The notes below the pieces were generated by a model. It searched no databases. It was not told where the DNA came from and worked only from the letters and a program-made list of their open reading frames with translations. DNA of 64,000 bases, from the NCBI GenBank assembly GCA_963726365.1, contig CAVSCI010000008.1, forward strand, positions 62,001-126,000, read 5' to 3'. Shown here in pieces: positions 1-9,448 of this stretch. The translations under genes were made by a program, and so were the position numbers. Origin of the DNA: JAABQG01 sp963726365. GTDB taxonomy: Bacteria; Pseudomonadota; Gammaproteobacteria; Burkholderiales; Burkholderiaceae_C. Each line of letters starts with the position of its first letter. Position 1 is the first letter of the stretch.

Positions 1-993
1 GCCACCACCACAGGCTGGCTCCTGCTCGCTGCCCTGGTCGCGGCGACGGGGGCCTGGGGCGCCCTCGCCCTGTCCATTTCCGGGCCGCAACCCGAAGCCC
101 TGCGCACCGTCCTGGCGGCGGCCTTCGCCCTGGCCTCGGTCGCAGTGCTGGTGGCCATCGTCCTGAACCGCCGGCGCTGGCGCGCGCTGTCGGCCTGGCT
201 CGTGCTGTTTCTCGGCGTGCTGGCATGGTGGGCGACCCTGCGACCGTCCAACGACCGCGACTGGCTGCCCAATGTGGCCAAGCTGCCCTGGGCCAGCGTC
301 GATGGCAACATCGTGACGGTGCACAACATCCGCAACTTCACCTACCGCAGCGAAAACGACTTCACGCCGGCCTGGTACGACAAGTCCTACGACCTGAGCA
401 AGCTCGAAGGGATCGATGTGATCGCGGTCTACTGGATGGGACCGGACATCGCCCACGTCTTCGTGAGTTTTGCCTTTGCCGGCGGTGAACACCTGGCCGT
501 GTCGATCGAGACCCGCACCGAGAAAGGCGAAGGCTATTCCACCGTCAAGGGCTTTTTCCGGCAGTACGAGCTCTACTACGTCGTGGCCGATGAGCGCGAT
601 GTCATCGGGCTGCGCACCAACTACCGGCGCGACCCGCCCGAAGACGTCTACATTTACCGGGTAAAAAGCACACCCGAGGGCCGCCAACGCTTCTTTCTGG
701 AGTACATCAACCAGATCAACAGCCTCAAGGACAAGCCCGAGTTCTACAACAGCCTGACGACCAACTGCACCACCAACATCTGGGTGAACTCGCGCGTCAA
801 TCCGGGCCACCTGCCCTTGAGCTGGAAGCTGCTCGCCAGCGGTCATGTGCCGGAATACCTGTTCGAGAACGGCCGCCTGATCGACGGTGGCCTGCCCTTT
901 TCGGACCTGCAGCGCCGTGCCCATGTCAACGCCCAGGCCAAGGCCGCGGGCATCGTGGCGGACTTCTCGCAACGCATCCGCCAACCGGACTAG
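1..993 (+). CDS. DUF4105 (Lnb N-terminal periplasmic domain-like) membrane protein, 5' partial
   Basis: The frame is open to the left edge, so the start lies outside the window. The visible part begins with three hydrophobic segments (about codons 5-26, 35-56 and 62-78 from the edge), followed by a soluble domain of about 250 residues that should face the periplasm. This domain matches the DUF4105 family, including the conserved NCTTNIW segment near position 757-777, whose Cys is a candidate catalytic residue (inference). The family is of uncertain function and has been linked to peptidase-like folds. The stop TAG lies 15 bp before the next start, so it probably shares a transcript with the patatin-like gene. 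The reading frame is intact, unlike that of its neighbour. Confidence 0.75.
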   Translation, partial: ATTTGWLLLAALVAATGAWGALALSISGPQPEALRTVLAAAFALASVAVLVAIVLNRRRWRALSAWLVLFLGVLAWWATLRPSNDRDWLPNVAKLPWASVDGNIVTVHNIRNFTYRSENDFTPAWYDKSYDLSKLEGIDVIAVYWMGPDIAHVFVSFAFAGGEHLAVSIETRTEKGEGYSTVKGFFRQYELYYVVADERDVIGLRTNYRRDPPEDVYIYRVKSTPEGRQRFFLEYINQINSLKDKPEFYNSLTTNCTTNIWVNSRVNPGHLPLSWKLLASGHVPEYLFENGRLIDGGLPFSDLQRRAHVNAQAKAAGIVADFSQRIRQPD

Positions 994-1008
994 GAACTGG
1001 ACTTCGAC

Positions 1009-3265
1009 ATGCGAAACCCACTTGGCAAAACAATGGCTGGCGCGGGACTGTTGCTGGCCACCCTGCTCGTTGCCAGCGCCCAGGCCGCCACGCCGCCTGA
1101 CTCCCCGGCAGGGGCCGCCCCGGCCAAGCGCCCGAAAATCTGCCTGGTGCTCTCGGGCGGCGGAGCCCGCGGCGCCGCGCACATCGGCGTGCTCAAGGTG
1201 CTGGAGAAATACCGGGTGCCGATCGACTGCATTGCCGGCACCAGCATGGGTGCCCTGGTGGGCGCCGCCTATGCGAGTGGCATGAGCGTCCCCGAAATGG
1301 ACGCGATTACGAGCGAGATCACCAGCGAACTGCTGTTCAAGGAGCGGCCGCCGCGCGAAGAGCTTTCGATGCAGCGCAAGTTGGAGGACTACACGCTGCT
1401 GTTCGGCCCGGAGATCGGACTCGTCGGCGCGAGCCTGAAGTTTCCCAAAGGCGTGGTGACCGGCGTGCAGCTGGAGACCGTGCTGCGCAAGCTTTCCAAG
1501 GTCAAGGGCTATCAGCGGTTCGACAACCTGGCCATTCCCTTTCGCGCGGTGGCCACCGACCTGGTGACGGGCAAGGCCGTGATCTTCAAGGAGGGCGAGC
1601 TGGCCAACGTGATGCGCGCCAGCATGTCCGTGCCCGGCGCCATTGCGCCGGCAGAAATGAACGGCATGATCCTGGTCGACGGCATGCTCACGGAAAACCT
1701 GCCGGTGCAGACTGCCCGCGCCATGGGTGCCGACATCATCATCGCGGTGAACGTGGGCACGCCCCTGCTCACCCGTGACCAACTCGACAGCATCTTCGGC
1801 GTGGCGGGGCAGATGGTCAGCATCCTGACCGAACAGAACGTGCAGACCTCGCTGGGCCTGCTCAAGCCCACGGACATCCTGATCTCGCCGGAACTGGGAA
1901 ATTACACGACGGCGGACTTTGACGCCCTGGCAAAAATCGCCCTCCTCGGAGAACCCGCCGCCGAGAAGGTCGCGGCGCAACTCGAAAAGACTCTCCCTGC
2001 CGGCCGATCAGTACGCCGCATTGCGCCAGCGCCAGACGGTGGCCCAGGCGCCGGACCTGAAGCCGATCGACGAGATCCGGTTCGACAACCTGAAGCGCGT
2101 CAACCCGGAGACCGTGCAGGCATTACATGGAGACCACCATCGACAAGCCCATCGACCAGGACGTTCTGGACCGGGACTTGCGTCGCATCTATGGCGCTCG
2201 GGGATTTCGAGCACATCAACTACAGCCTGATCGACGAGCCCGGCAAGCGGGTGCTGGCGGTGGAGGCGATCGAGAAGACCTGGGGGCCCGATTACCTTCG
2301 TTTCGGCCTGGGCCTGTCCAGCGATTTCAGCAGCCAGTCTTCGTACTTCAATCTGGCGGCCAGCCTATCGCAAGACCTGGATCAACTCGCTGGGGGCCTC
2401 CTGGCGGACGGGGGTCCAGTTCGGCTACAACAATGCCGTGGTCAGCGAGTTCTACCAGCCGCTTGACCCCGAGGGCACCTATTTCGTGGCGCCAAACGTC
2501 AGCTTCCAGACCCTCCCCGTGTATCTCTACCAGGGCGCAACAACATTGCCAGCTACACGCTTCAATTCAGGCCTCGTCGGGCTCGCTGTCGGCACCCAGT
2601 TCAAGGAATACGGCGAGCTGCGGGTGGGGCTGGTGGGCGGCAGCCTCAAACCAACGCTTGAGACCGGCGCGCCATATTCTGGCCCCGGACAACAAGCGAA
2701 TCGCCCAGGGGGCGGTCAATGACCAGCCTGTTGCTGGACCGGCTGGACAACGTGCATTTCCCCCGCTCCGGCTGGCGCCTTGGCGCCAATCTGTTCAGCT
2801 CGAGCACCGCTCTCGGTGCGCGGACGAGAACTACAACAAGGGAACCATCGATGGTATGGCCGCCTATTCATTGGGCGAGCACACCGTCAATCTTGCCCTG
2901 AAGGCCGGTGGCAAGGTCGGTAGCGACGCACTGCCGTTCTACAACTGGTTCCAGTGGGGCGGATTCCTGAACCAGTCAGGCTACAAGACCGGCCAGCTGC
3001 TACGGCGACAGCATCGCGTTCGGCAGGCTCATGTACTACCACCGGATCATGAAGGGCACCTTGCTCGACGGCGCCTACGGCGGCGTATCGCTGGAACTGG
3101 GCCGCTACGGTGTGCCGCTGCTGCCGGACGCACCCACCGGACTGCTGACCTCGGGCAGCCTCTTCATCGGCTGCGGACACGCCCATCGGCCCGGCCTACC
3201 TGGCGTATGGACGCGCGCTGGACGGCAACCAGAGCTTCTACTTCTTCCTGGGCCGGGCCTTCTGA
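1009..3265 (+). pseudogene. Patatin-like phospholipase with POTRA and outer-membrane barrel (PlpD-like, type Vd), frame broken about nine times
   Basis: Residues 1-26 form a signal peptide ending AQA. The patatin domain follows, with oxyanion motif GGGARG (50-55), nucleophile motif GTSMG (Ser79) and the dyad Asp in DGML (Asp224). After about 1985 the protein continues through a POTRA-like stretch (IDEIRF...VNPETVQ) into an Omp85/BamA-like beta-barrel, ending FYFFLGRAF and TGA at 3263-3265. This order is that of PlpD, a lipase secreted through its own barrel. The frame changes near 1985, 2125, 2197, 2370, 2680, 2718, 2818, 3001 and 3170. Each shift except the one near 2818 is undone by removing one base, and no substitution-type stop was seen. 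The gene may therefore be whole in the living cell. The domain identity is secure; its functional state is not. Confidence 0.75.
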
Positions 3266-3326
3266 AGCACCTGCGCTTTCGAAGTGACACCGGCTGACGC
3301 AAAGCCGGCCGACAGTGCATCGTCGC

Positions 3327-3360
3327 AAAAAAAAGACCGGAATGCTCACGCATCCCGGTC
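3327..3360 (-). terminator. Rho-independent terminator of the 3402-4005 gene
   Basis: Read on the minus strand, a GACCGG...CCGGTC stem with a loop of about 14 nt is followed by eight T. It begins 42 bases past the stop codon of the minus-strand gene, as expected for an intrinsic terminator. It also lies 60 bp downstream of the plus-strand patatin-like gene. Confidence 0.75.
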
Positions 3361-3401
3361 GGCTCGGCGACTCGGATCGCCGTCTTGTTTCACGAAGTCG
3401 A

Positions 3402-4005
3402 TTACTTCGCAGCCGCCTTGGCACCCGGTTCAATGGCAATCGCCAGGGCTTCGACATAAACCGCCTGGATCTGGTCGCCCACCTTCACCACCTTGAAGTG
3501 TTCGGGGTTCTTCACCTTCAGGTCGACAATATGGCCGTTCGGCCCCTTGACCGTGATGGTCATGGCCTTGGGATCCACGGCCAGCACATCGGCCGTCACC
3601 GTCACCTCACTCGCAACGGCGCCGCCCGGTTTCTGGCCTGGCTTGCTCTTGGTCGAGTCGGAGCTCTGCGTGCTCTCGCGCAAGCCGCCGCCCTTCTTGA
3701 CTTCCATGGTCAGGGCCTGGACATACTGGACCACCAGCTGATCGCCCACCTTGACCTGGTCGAAATTCTTGACATCGGCGCTGGCCACCACCTCAAAGGT
3801 CTTGCCGTCCGCGTTCTTCAGGGTGACCTTGCGGGTGGCCTTGTCGATGGCGGTCACGGTGGCGGATGCCTTGACGGTTTCGGCCATCGACACCTTGCCG
3901 GGCTGGTTGGAAGTCACCGTGGAGGCGGTGGGTGCCTGCTGTGCCATGGCTGGCAAGGCAAGAAACGACAAAGCGAGAACGATGGGTGACAGGGAGACTA
4001 CGCAT
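3402..4005 (-). CDS. Secreted protein with a duplicated beta-rich domain, function unknown
   Basis: The ATG at 4005 gives MRSLPVT, and after one base is removed near 3984 (GGG to GG on the plus strand) the frame continues IVLALSFLALPAMAQ, a textbook signal peptide with cleavage after AMA. Without that correction only a TTG at 3971, inside the signal peptide, is available. The mature protein has two similar halves of about 60 residues. Both run TVTA..(A)ID..T/VT.K..G.....V..N...V.VGDQ...VYV.AL, so an internal duplication is evident. It ends in an Ala/Lys tail and a good terminator follows. I do not recognise a functional family. It is likely periplasmic and monocistronic, with its promoter in the gap shared with the kinase gene. 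Confidence 0.65.
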
Positions 4006-4329
4006 GATTTGGACTCTTTCGTGGTTGGAAGACGCGATTATGGGGTAGAGGCACCCGACAGAAGGATTGCCGGCAACCCGCATCGCAATTTTAGAACGAA
4101 AATGAAGACATCCCAGCGTCGAACGGTCATCACAAGCTATCTTTTTTATAGCGATTCCAGAATGACATTCAACCAGTTGACGGGAATGCCACCCGCATTT
4201 CGGCTCGGGATGCATTCCTGCAATCGCCACAGCCATCGTGACCGCCCGAGGCCTCTGTTTGATTCCGCTGCGCATCTGTGATGCAATGGCGCGCCCAAAA
4301 TGTGACACCGACAGAAAGCTCCTTTTTCG
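4006..4329. other. Divergent intergenic region (324 bp)
   Basis: This gap holds the promoters of the minus-strand secreted protein and the plus-strand ABC1 kinase. It is visibly richer in A/T than the genes. It carries one copy of the GCTAT-7 nt-ATAGC repeat head at 4136-4152. I see no additional coding sequence. Confidence 0.6.
4136..4152 (+). repeat. Dispersed repeat head (GCTAT-7 nt-ATAGC), copy 1
   Basis: GCTAT and ATAGC form a 5-bp stem around the 7-nt loop CTTTTTT. It has the same stem and loop size as copies at 18092, 35674 and 50542. The tail after this copy is not clearly related to the longer copies, so this may be a truncated member. Confidence 0.55.
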
Positions 4330-6050
4330 ATGACTTCAGATTCAGCTAACCCGTCGGTCGCGGGCATTGCCCTGCGCGACCTTGACCGTCTGCGTGGCAT
4401 CGCCAACGTTGCTGCGCAGCACGGCTTTGGCGCATTTCTGCAGCGCTTTCCCATGGGCCAGCGCCTTGTCGGGAAAATGCCGGGGGGCGACAGCCGAACT
4501 CAGCGCATTGAGCACGCCCGTGCGCTTCGCGAAGTTCCTCGCCGCATTGGGCCCCACCTTCATCAAGCTGGGCCAGATCCTTTCAACGCGGCGCGACTTG
4601 CTGCCGCCTGAGTGGACCACCGCGCTCGAATCGCTGCAGGACGACGCGCCGCGCGTGCCCTTCGAGCTCGTGCGCGCTCAGGTCGAGGGCGCGCTGGGCG
4701 GTCCGCTGGAACAGCACTTCGCACACTTCGAGGTCGAGCCGCTCGGTACCGCATCGATCGGGCAAACGCATCGCGCCCGCACGCTTGCAGGGCGACGAAG
4801 TGGTGGTCAAGGTGCAGCGCCCGGACATCGAGCGCATCGATGCGCGCGGATCTGGACCTGCTCTACCTCGGGGCCCAGGTTCTGGAAGCGGGCATCGACG
4901 AGATGCGGCTGCTCGGCGTGGTGGCCATCGTGGAGGAGTTCGAGAAGGGACTTCTTGGCGAGCTGGACTTTCACCAGGAACTCTCGCACCTGCGCGAGTT
5001 CCGCCGCCACCTCGACCCCGCGCGCAGGCTGACGGTGCCCGAGCCCTACCCGCTGCTGTCGGCGCGCACCGTGCTGACGATGCAGTTCTGCCGCGGGACG
5101 ACCGATCCGCAAACTGGCGCCGAAGTCGGCCGCCGCGCGCGCCGCGGTGGAGGAACTGGTGCTCGCCTTCTTCCGTCAGGTGCTGGTCGACGGCGTGTTT
5201 CATGGCGACCCGCACGCCGGCAACTTGCTGGTCGGCGACGATGGCACGCTGTGCATGATTGACCTTGGGCTGGTTGGCAGGGTTTCGCCCGAACAGCGCG
5301 ACGCGATGGTGACGCTCGCGATGGCCCACTTCACGCGGCGACACGGGCACCATGGCGCGGGTGTTGCTGACGATGGGGACGCCGACGCAACGGATCAAGC
5401 TCGGCGAGTTCAAGGCCGAGATCGACCAGATTCGCACGAAATACCTCGACGTGTCCAGCCTGGCCGCGGCCGACACGGCCGGCTTCATCGAGGCCTTCTC
5501 GGCGCTGGCCGCCAGGCACCGCATCCGGCTGCCGAGCGACATGGCGGTGCTCGCCAAGGCAGCAGCCACCCTGGAAGGCATCGTTCGAACGCTACACCCG
5601 GACATCGACCTGATCGCTCTGGCGCGGCCAATGATCGAAGGCATCGTGCGCCAGCGTCTGTCGCCGAAGCAACTGCTTGGAGAAATGATCAGCGAAGGCA
5701 GCGGCATCGCATCGATGCTGCGCACGGTGCCGGGCCATCTCGAACAGCTGCTGCACGACTTCGAAGGCGGGCATCTGCAGCTGCGCGCACTGACCCCCGC
5801 GCTTGACGAGTTGCCAGCGCGGCTGCACGCGCTGGGCGGAAAGCTGTCGCTCGCGGCTTTTGCATCGGCCACACTGACGGCGGCGGCGATCCTGGCGCCG
5901 CAGGCCGCCGGGTCGATGTCGATGACCGTGGTCGCGACGCTGCTGGGGCTGGCTTCCGCGTTCGGCTGGGTGGTGTTGCTGGCCTGGCAGGGCCTTGGCC
6001 ACGGCAAGCCGCTGAAGCTCGCCCCGCTGCTGCGCCTGTTTCGACGCTGA
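4330..6050 (+). pseudogene. ABC1/UbiB (AarF) family atypical kinase, frame broken about five times
   Basis: The recovered protein has the ABC1 kinase pattern: FLAALGPTFIKLGQILSTR (the KxGQ motif), then GTASIGQTHRA (Ala-rich loop), VVVKVQRP (the lysine strand), LDFHQEL, HGDPHAGNLL (catalytic loop) and MIDLGLVG (metal-binding Asp). The C-terminal end has two transmembrane helices typical of UbiB-like proteins. Family members (UbiB, COQ8) are ATPases or kinases that support ubiquinone synthesis at the membrane. Whether this is the true UbiB is uncertain: it stands alone, without ubiE or ubiJ. The frame shifts near 4490, 4780, 4838, 5108 and 5338. The shifts I examined base by base are each repaired by removing one inserted base. 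It starts with ATG after a short A/T-rich leader. Confidence 0.75.
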
Positions 6051-6075
6051 ACCTCGCGCTCTATCCGGCTTCCGG

Positions 6076-7125
6076 CTATTTCGCGCGCTCTGAGCGCCAG
6101 CGCGCTGGCGTCGTGCCGCTCCAGCGCTTGAAAGCGCGCGTGAAAGCGGTGGCATCGGCATAGTCGAGCATCTCGGCAATCTGGCTGATGTCGGAAGCCG
6201 AGTGCGCGAGCATTTCGCGCGCGACCTCAAAGCGGCACTCGTCGACCAGCTCGCGAAAGCCGATGCCATGGCGCTCCAGCCGACGCGCCAATGTAGAACT
6301 GTGCATCGAGAACAGCGCCGCCAACTTGTCCGATCGCGCATGTCCGGTGAGCAGCGCCGAGCGCAAGACACTGCGCACCTGCTCCGGGAAGTCGGCCTCG
6401 TGGCGGGTCTCGATGCTTTCCATCTCTTTTTGCAGCACCCGGCGCAGCAGCGGGTCGGCCTGCGCCACCGGGCGCTCCAACCAGGCCGAGGAGAAGCACA
6501 GCGCGTACTCCGGCGCGTCGAATTGCAGCGTGGTGCGGAAGAAGTTTCGAAAGGGCTGAAGCTGCGCGGGCTCTCGATGGGCGAAGCGGACCTCGATCGG
6601 CCGCCAGTCGGGGCCGCACAGCTCGCGCAGAATGTTGAAGAACACCGCCAGCGCGCCATCACCCACCTGATCGATGGCCTCGACCCCCGGCTGGTAAAGT
6701 TCCCAGCTCAAGGTCGTAGCGTTGCCGTCCACCGTGAGTCTGGCTCTTGCACCTCGCACATGCGTGGGCAAGAAACGCACGAAGTTGCGTAGCGCCGACG
6801 CCACGTCTGGTGAATAGCGCACCAGCAGACCCGCCAGTCCGAACGAATCCAGGTTGTCGCGCTGGCCCACCAGCAGTCCAATGTGTGAACAATTGGCGCG
6901 CGTGCCGGCCAGTGCCACCATGCGGTTGTGTAGCGCGATCGAAATGCGGTTGTCCGGGTCGTCGAAGACACTCGGATCGACACCGCACTCAGCCAGCAGC
7001 TGGGTCGGCTCGACACCCAGGCCAGACAGGATGTCCGCCAGCGGCAAGAGGGTACCCACACGGACGGAGCCGTGGTGGTCAGCCCAGGCACTCATCTGCC
7101 GGCCCATTGATGTGCGCATATCCAT
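6076..7125 (-). CDS. AraC family transcriptional regulator, OruR-like
   Basis: A 349-residue protein with the two-part plan of OruR-type AraC regulators. It has a ligand-sensing N-terminal domain (about residues 25-210, including the conserved RVG..L.PL...L..LG start) and a C-terminal double helix-turn-helix (about 240-345). The second helix region reads ISQIAEMLDYADATAFTRAFKRW, the usual AraC signature. It is transcribed away from the 7386-17934 cluster, and the 260-bp gap contains two TGTCAAG half-sites 21 bp apart (7174 and 7195), the spacing AraC proteins use. I infer that it activates the divergent cluster in response to an unknown effector. Confidence 0.85.
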   Translation of the reverse strand: MDMRTSMGRQMSAWADHHGSVRVGTLLPLADILSGLGVEPTQLLAECGVDPSVFDDPDNRISIALHNRMVALAGTRANCSHIGLLVGQRDNLDSFGLAGLLVRYSPDVASALRNFVRFLPTHVRGARARLTVDGNATTLSWELYQPGVEAIDQVGDGALAVFFNILRELCGPDWRPIEVRFAHREPAQLQPFRNFFRTTLQFDAPEYALCFSSAWLERPVAQADPLLRRVLQKEMESIETRHEADFPEQVRSVLRSALLTGHARSDKLAALFSMHSSTLARRLERHGIGFRELVDECRFEVAREMLAHSASDISQIAEMLDYADATAFTRAFKRWSGTTPARWRSERAK

Positions 7126-7173
7126 CGTTGATTTAGATCAAGTTTTTTGTGTTTGCCGCCAATTGCGCGGAAG

Positions 7174-7201
7174 TGTCAAGTCGCTGCCGAAAAATGTCAA
7201 G
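7174..7201 (+). promoter_or_regulatory. Candidate AraC operator: TGTCAAG direct repeat, 21-bp period
   Basis: TGTCAAGTCGC starts at 7174 and TGTCAAGCGGC at 7195, exactly 21 bp (two helical turns) apart in the same orientation. Nine of eleven bases match. A TAAAGT that could be a -10 box lies at 7222-7227, so the second half-site would overlap the -35 region, as for class II activators. The site sits between the AraC gene and the cupin gene. This assignment is from sequence only. Confidence 0.5.
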
Positions 7202-7385
7202 CGGCGCGCAAACGAGTCCCCTAAAGTCCGCTTCATGGATCGAGTGGTTGATGCGTCAAGCCCCTCTTCCAGGCTGACCGAAGCAGGCGCACGGCAGCAA
7301 AGCGCTGAATGCCAGGCGACCGGGTCTGGCTCTGGATACATCGCCCTCACCGCCGGTCCGGTGAGGCACAGATTGGAGCAATCAA

Positions 7386-7793
7386 ATGCACAAGAAATTG
7401 AAAGACATGAATCCGGTGGACGACTTCGTCACCCAGAACACGCCGGGCCTCAAGATTTGGGACGAGATGTGGGGCGGCATGCAGTGCGCCTGCCACGTCT
7501 TTGCCCCGGGCACCGACTTCACGGAAATTCTGAAGGGGAAGGGACTGGAGCACGACCTGTGCGGGGTTGAGCACTGGGCCTACATCGTGAAGGGCTCGGT
7601 GGAGGTCATCTACCTTGACGGGACCATTGAGGTTTGCACCGCAGGGGATTGCTGCTACTGGCCGGCGCCGCACAACTTCAAGTCGAAGGAAGGCGCCGAG
7701 ATCCTCCAGTTCAGCACCGCTGGCGGGTTGGCTGCGCAGGGCAAGAGAATCCAGGAGTTTGTCGCGAAACACAAGGGCACCCACTCGCACTAA
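7386..7793 (+). CDS. Small cupin-domain protein
   Basis: A 135-residue single cupin. The two cupin motifs are visible: G.....EHWAYIVKGSVEVIYLDG around residues 55-80, with His and Glu as likely metal ligands, and AGDCCYWPAPH around 87-97, with a second His. It lacks a signal peptide and is probably cytoplasmic. It is the first gene of the cluster behind the AraC regulator. Cupins of this size include dioxygenases, isomerases and effector-binding proteins, so the substrate cannot be named. A 7-bp hairpin lies in the gap to the next gene. Confidence 0.7.
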   Translation: MHKKLKDMNPVDDFVTQNTPGLKIWDEMWGGMQCACHVFAPGTDFTEILKGKGLEHDLCGVEHWAYIVKGSVEVIYLDGTIEVCTAGDCCYWPAPHNFKSKEGAEILQFSTAGGLAAQGKRIQEFVAKHKGTHSH

Positions 7794-7806
7794 GCAATCA
7801 ATCGCC

Positions 7807-7829
7807 GGGGCGCGGTGCTTCGGCGCCCC
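7807..7829 (+). promoter_or_regulatory. Intergenic hairpin inside the transcript
   Basis: GGGGCGC (7807-7813) pairs with GCGCCCC (7823-7829) around a 9-nt loop that includes CTTCG. No T-run follows, so it is not a classic terminator. It lies between the cupin and the next gene and could stabilise the upstream message or lower downstream expression. Confidence 0.4.
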
Positions 7830-7853
7830 TATCACCAAAATGGAGTCAACAAA

Positions 7854-8537
7854 ATGAAACTGAAAACAGGTACGGAATCGACGAGCAGGATGGGCTTCAA
7901 GAACACCCGCGGTCTCCCCTTCCACGGGATGGGTGCCTTTGTCGGCACCGGGAAGACGCAGAGGGCCCACGTCTATACGGCGGCATCAATCCCCGTCGAC
8001 CCCGAGGCCTACAAGAAGATCGATCCCAAGAAGCTGGCGGCAGAACTCGAAGTGGACATGTGCGCGGTCAACAGCGGCCGCTTCTGGATGATGGACGAAC
8101 TCGAGTTCGTCGTCGGTGAAACGCAGAACTTCCACGGTGTCGAGTTGCGCTGGGGCGGGGACATGACTGGGGCCGAGATGGTCTCCCAGATGCAGAACGC
8201 CTACACGCCCTCGCTGATCCGGCGCAACTCGGCCTGGACCTTCAAGGCGGGCAAACCGGTGTTCCTGCTGCGCGAGCCCGGCGGCCCGGTCTGGGTCCTG
8301 CAGGAATACACCAAGGCGGTCGATCCGGGCCTGACCCCCGACAACCTCAACGAGTTGGGCGGCAAGCTGAAGAACCTGCCGCAAGGCTGGACCTTCGAGA
8401 CCAAGGTGCTGACCGAGGATCTGGTGCTGGACACGGGTCGCTGTGGCGGCTGGGCGGCCATCATTCGCGACGACCTGCACTGCACCTACCAGGGCTGCGG
8501 CTACGGCGCGGACACCAGCGCGAACTACGTGCCCTGA
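7854..8537 (+). CDS. Conserved protein of unknown function
   Basis: The ATG at 7854 is preceded by GGAG about 9 bp upstream, which favours it over the in-frame TTG at 7815. The product has 227 residues and no signal peptide. The segment PVWVLQEYTK..DPGLT..NL..LG..LKNLPQGWTFETKVL, followed by a DDLHCTYQGCGYG end, looks like a conserved domain, but I cannot assign a function. Several Cys occur near the C-terminus (RCGGW, HCTYQGCG). It lies 60 bp after the cupin and 110 bp before the DUF2092 gene on the same strand, so co-transcription is likely. Confidence 0.65.
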   Translation: MKLKTGTESTSRMGFKNTRGLPFHGMGAFVGTGKTQRAHVYTAASIPVDPEAYKKIDPKKLAAELEVDMCAVNSGRFWMMDELEFVVGETQNFHGVELRWGGDMTGAEMVSQMQNAYTPSLIRRNSAWTFKAGKPVFLLREPGGPVWVLQEYTKAVDPGLTPDNLNELGGKLKNLPQGWTFETKVLTEDLVLDTGRCGGWAAIIRDDLHCTYQGCGYGADTSANYVP

Positions 8538-8647
8538 CGCGGGGAACCCGGCGCGCCGTGGACCTGCAAGCCCAGTCCCGAGCGCGCCCGCGTGAAGCAG
8601 GGTGAAAGCGCGTGCGCCCCCGAAACAATGAAACCAGGAAAAATGAA

Positions 8648-9432
8648 ATGAAGCGACGGACTCTTTCAAGCGCGGTGATGTGCTGCGCACTCGGCCTGTC
8701 CGGCCTGTGGGTCAGTTCAAGCGCGGCTGCTCAGACATCGGCCGCAATCGACCCGGCCGCCGTGCAGAAACTCGAACGGATGACCCGGTTTCTCGATGAA
8801 TTGCCGAAGTTCAGCGTCAAGACGTCGAGCACCATCGAAGACCTGCACGGTTCAGGGCACCGGGTCGACTACGACCTGGCGGCCAACGTGGTCGTCAAGC
8901 GACCCGACAGATTGCGCGCCATGCGCGTCGGTGGTGCGGTGGACCAGCGTTTCTACTACGACGGCACGACACTGACCCTGTACAACCCGGCCGAGAAGGT
9001 CTACGCCACCGAGAAGGCGCCGCCGACCGTCGAGAAGATGATCGACTTCGCGCGTGAAACCGTCGGCATCATGCTGCCATCGGCCGACCTGCTGTACCGA
9101 GGCGCCTTTCCGTTGCTGACGAAAGATCTCAAGCTTGCGGCCGTGGTGGGCAAGACGGTGATCGACGGCGTGAAGCACGACCACCTGCTGTTCAGCCGCC
9201 CGGGTGTCGACTTCCAGATCTGGATCGCCGAAGGCAGCAAGCCCTGGCCGCGCCGGTACACGGTCACCGAAACCGGCACGCCCGCGCTGTTGAGCATCAC
9301 GACAGAGCTGACGGGCTGGAACACGTCGCCAGCCGCAAGCGACGCCGATTTCAAGTTCGTGCCGCCCAAGGGCACGGAGCAGATCCGTTTTATGTCGAGT
9401 CGAGCCCACTCGCCCGAGCTGAACGCAAGTAA
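8648..9432 (+). CDS. DUF2092 family periplasmic protein
   Basis: It begins MKRRTL with a signal peptide ending SSSAAA. The mature part matches DUF2092: an early LDELPKFSVKTSSTIED strand, the RPDRLRA motif, FYYDG.TLTLYNP, and a late HLLFSRPGVDFQIWI...PRRYTVT segment. The function of the family is unknown; the fold resembles lipoprotein-carrier (LolA-like) barrels, which suggests binding of a hydrophobic ligand in the periplasm (inference). One base seems lost in the T-run near 9393: restoring it gives IRFYVESSPL and a TAA at 9430-9432, just before the next gene. Uncorrected, the frame runs on over the next gene, which is not credible. Confidence 0.7.
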
Positions 9433-9448
9433 CGCCTGGAGAAACATC

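Noticed and set aside
1009..6050. Programmed frameshifting or recoding
   Set aside because: Shifts are scattered at many places without slippery sequences or shared structures, and they hit unrelated genes alike. Insertion error explains them better.
4330..6050. Assigning the symbol ubiB
   Set aside because: The ABC1 family has several paralogues, and this one lies outside a ubiquinone operon and is broken, so the specific name is unsafe.
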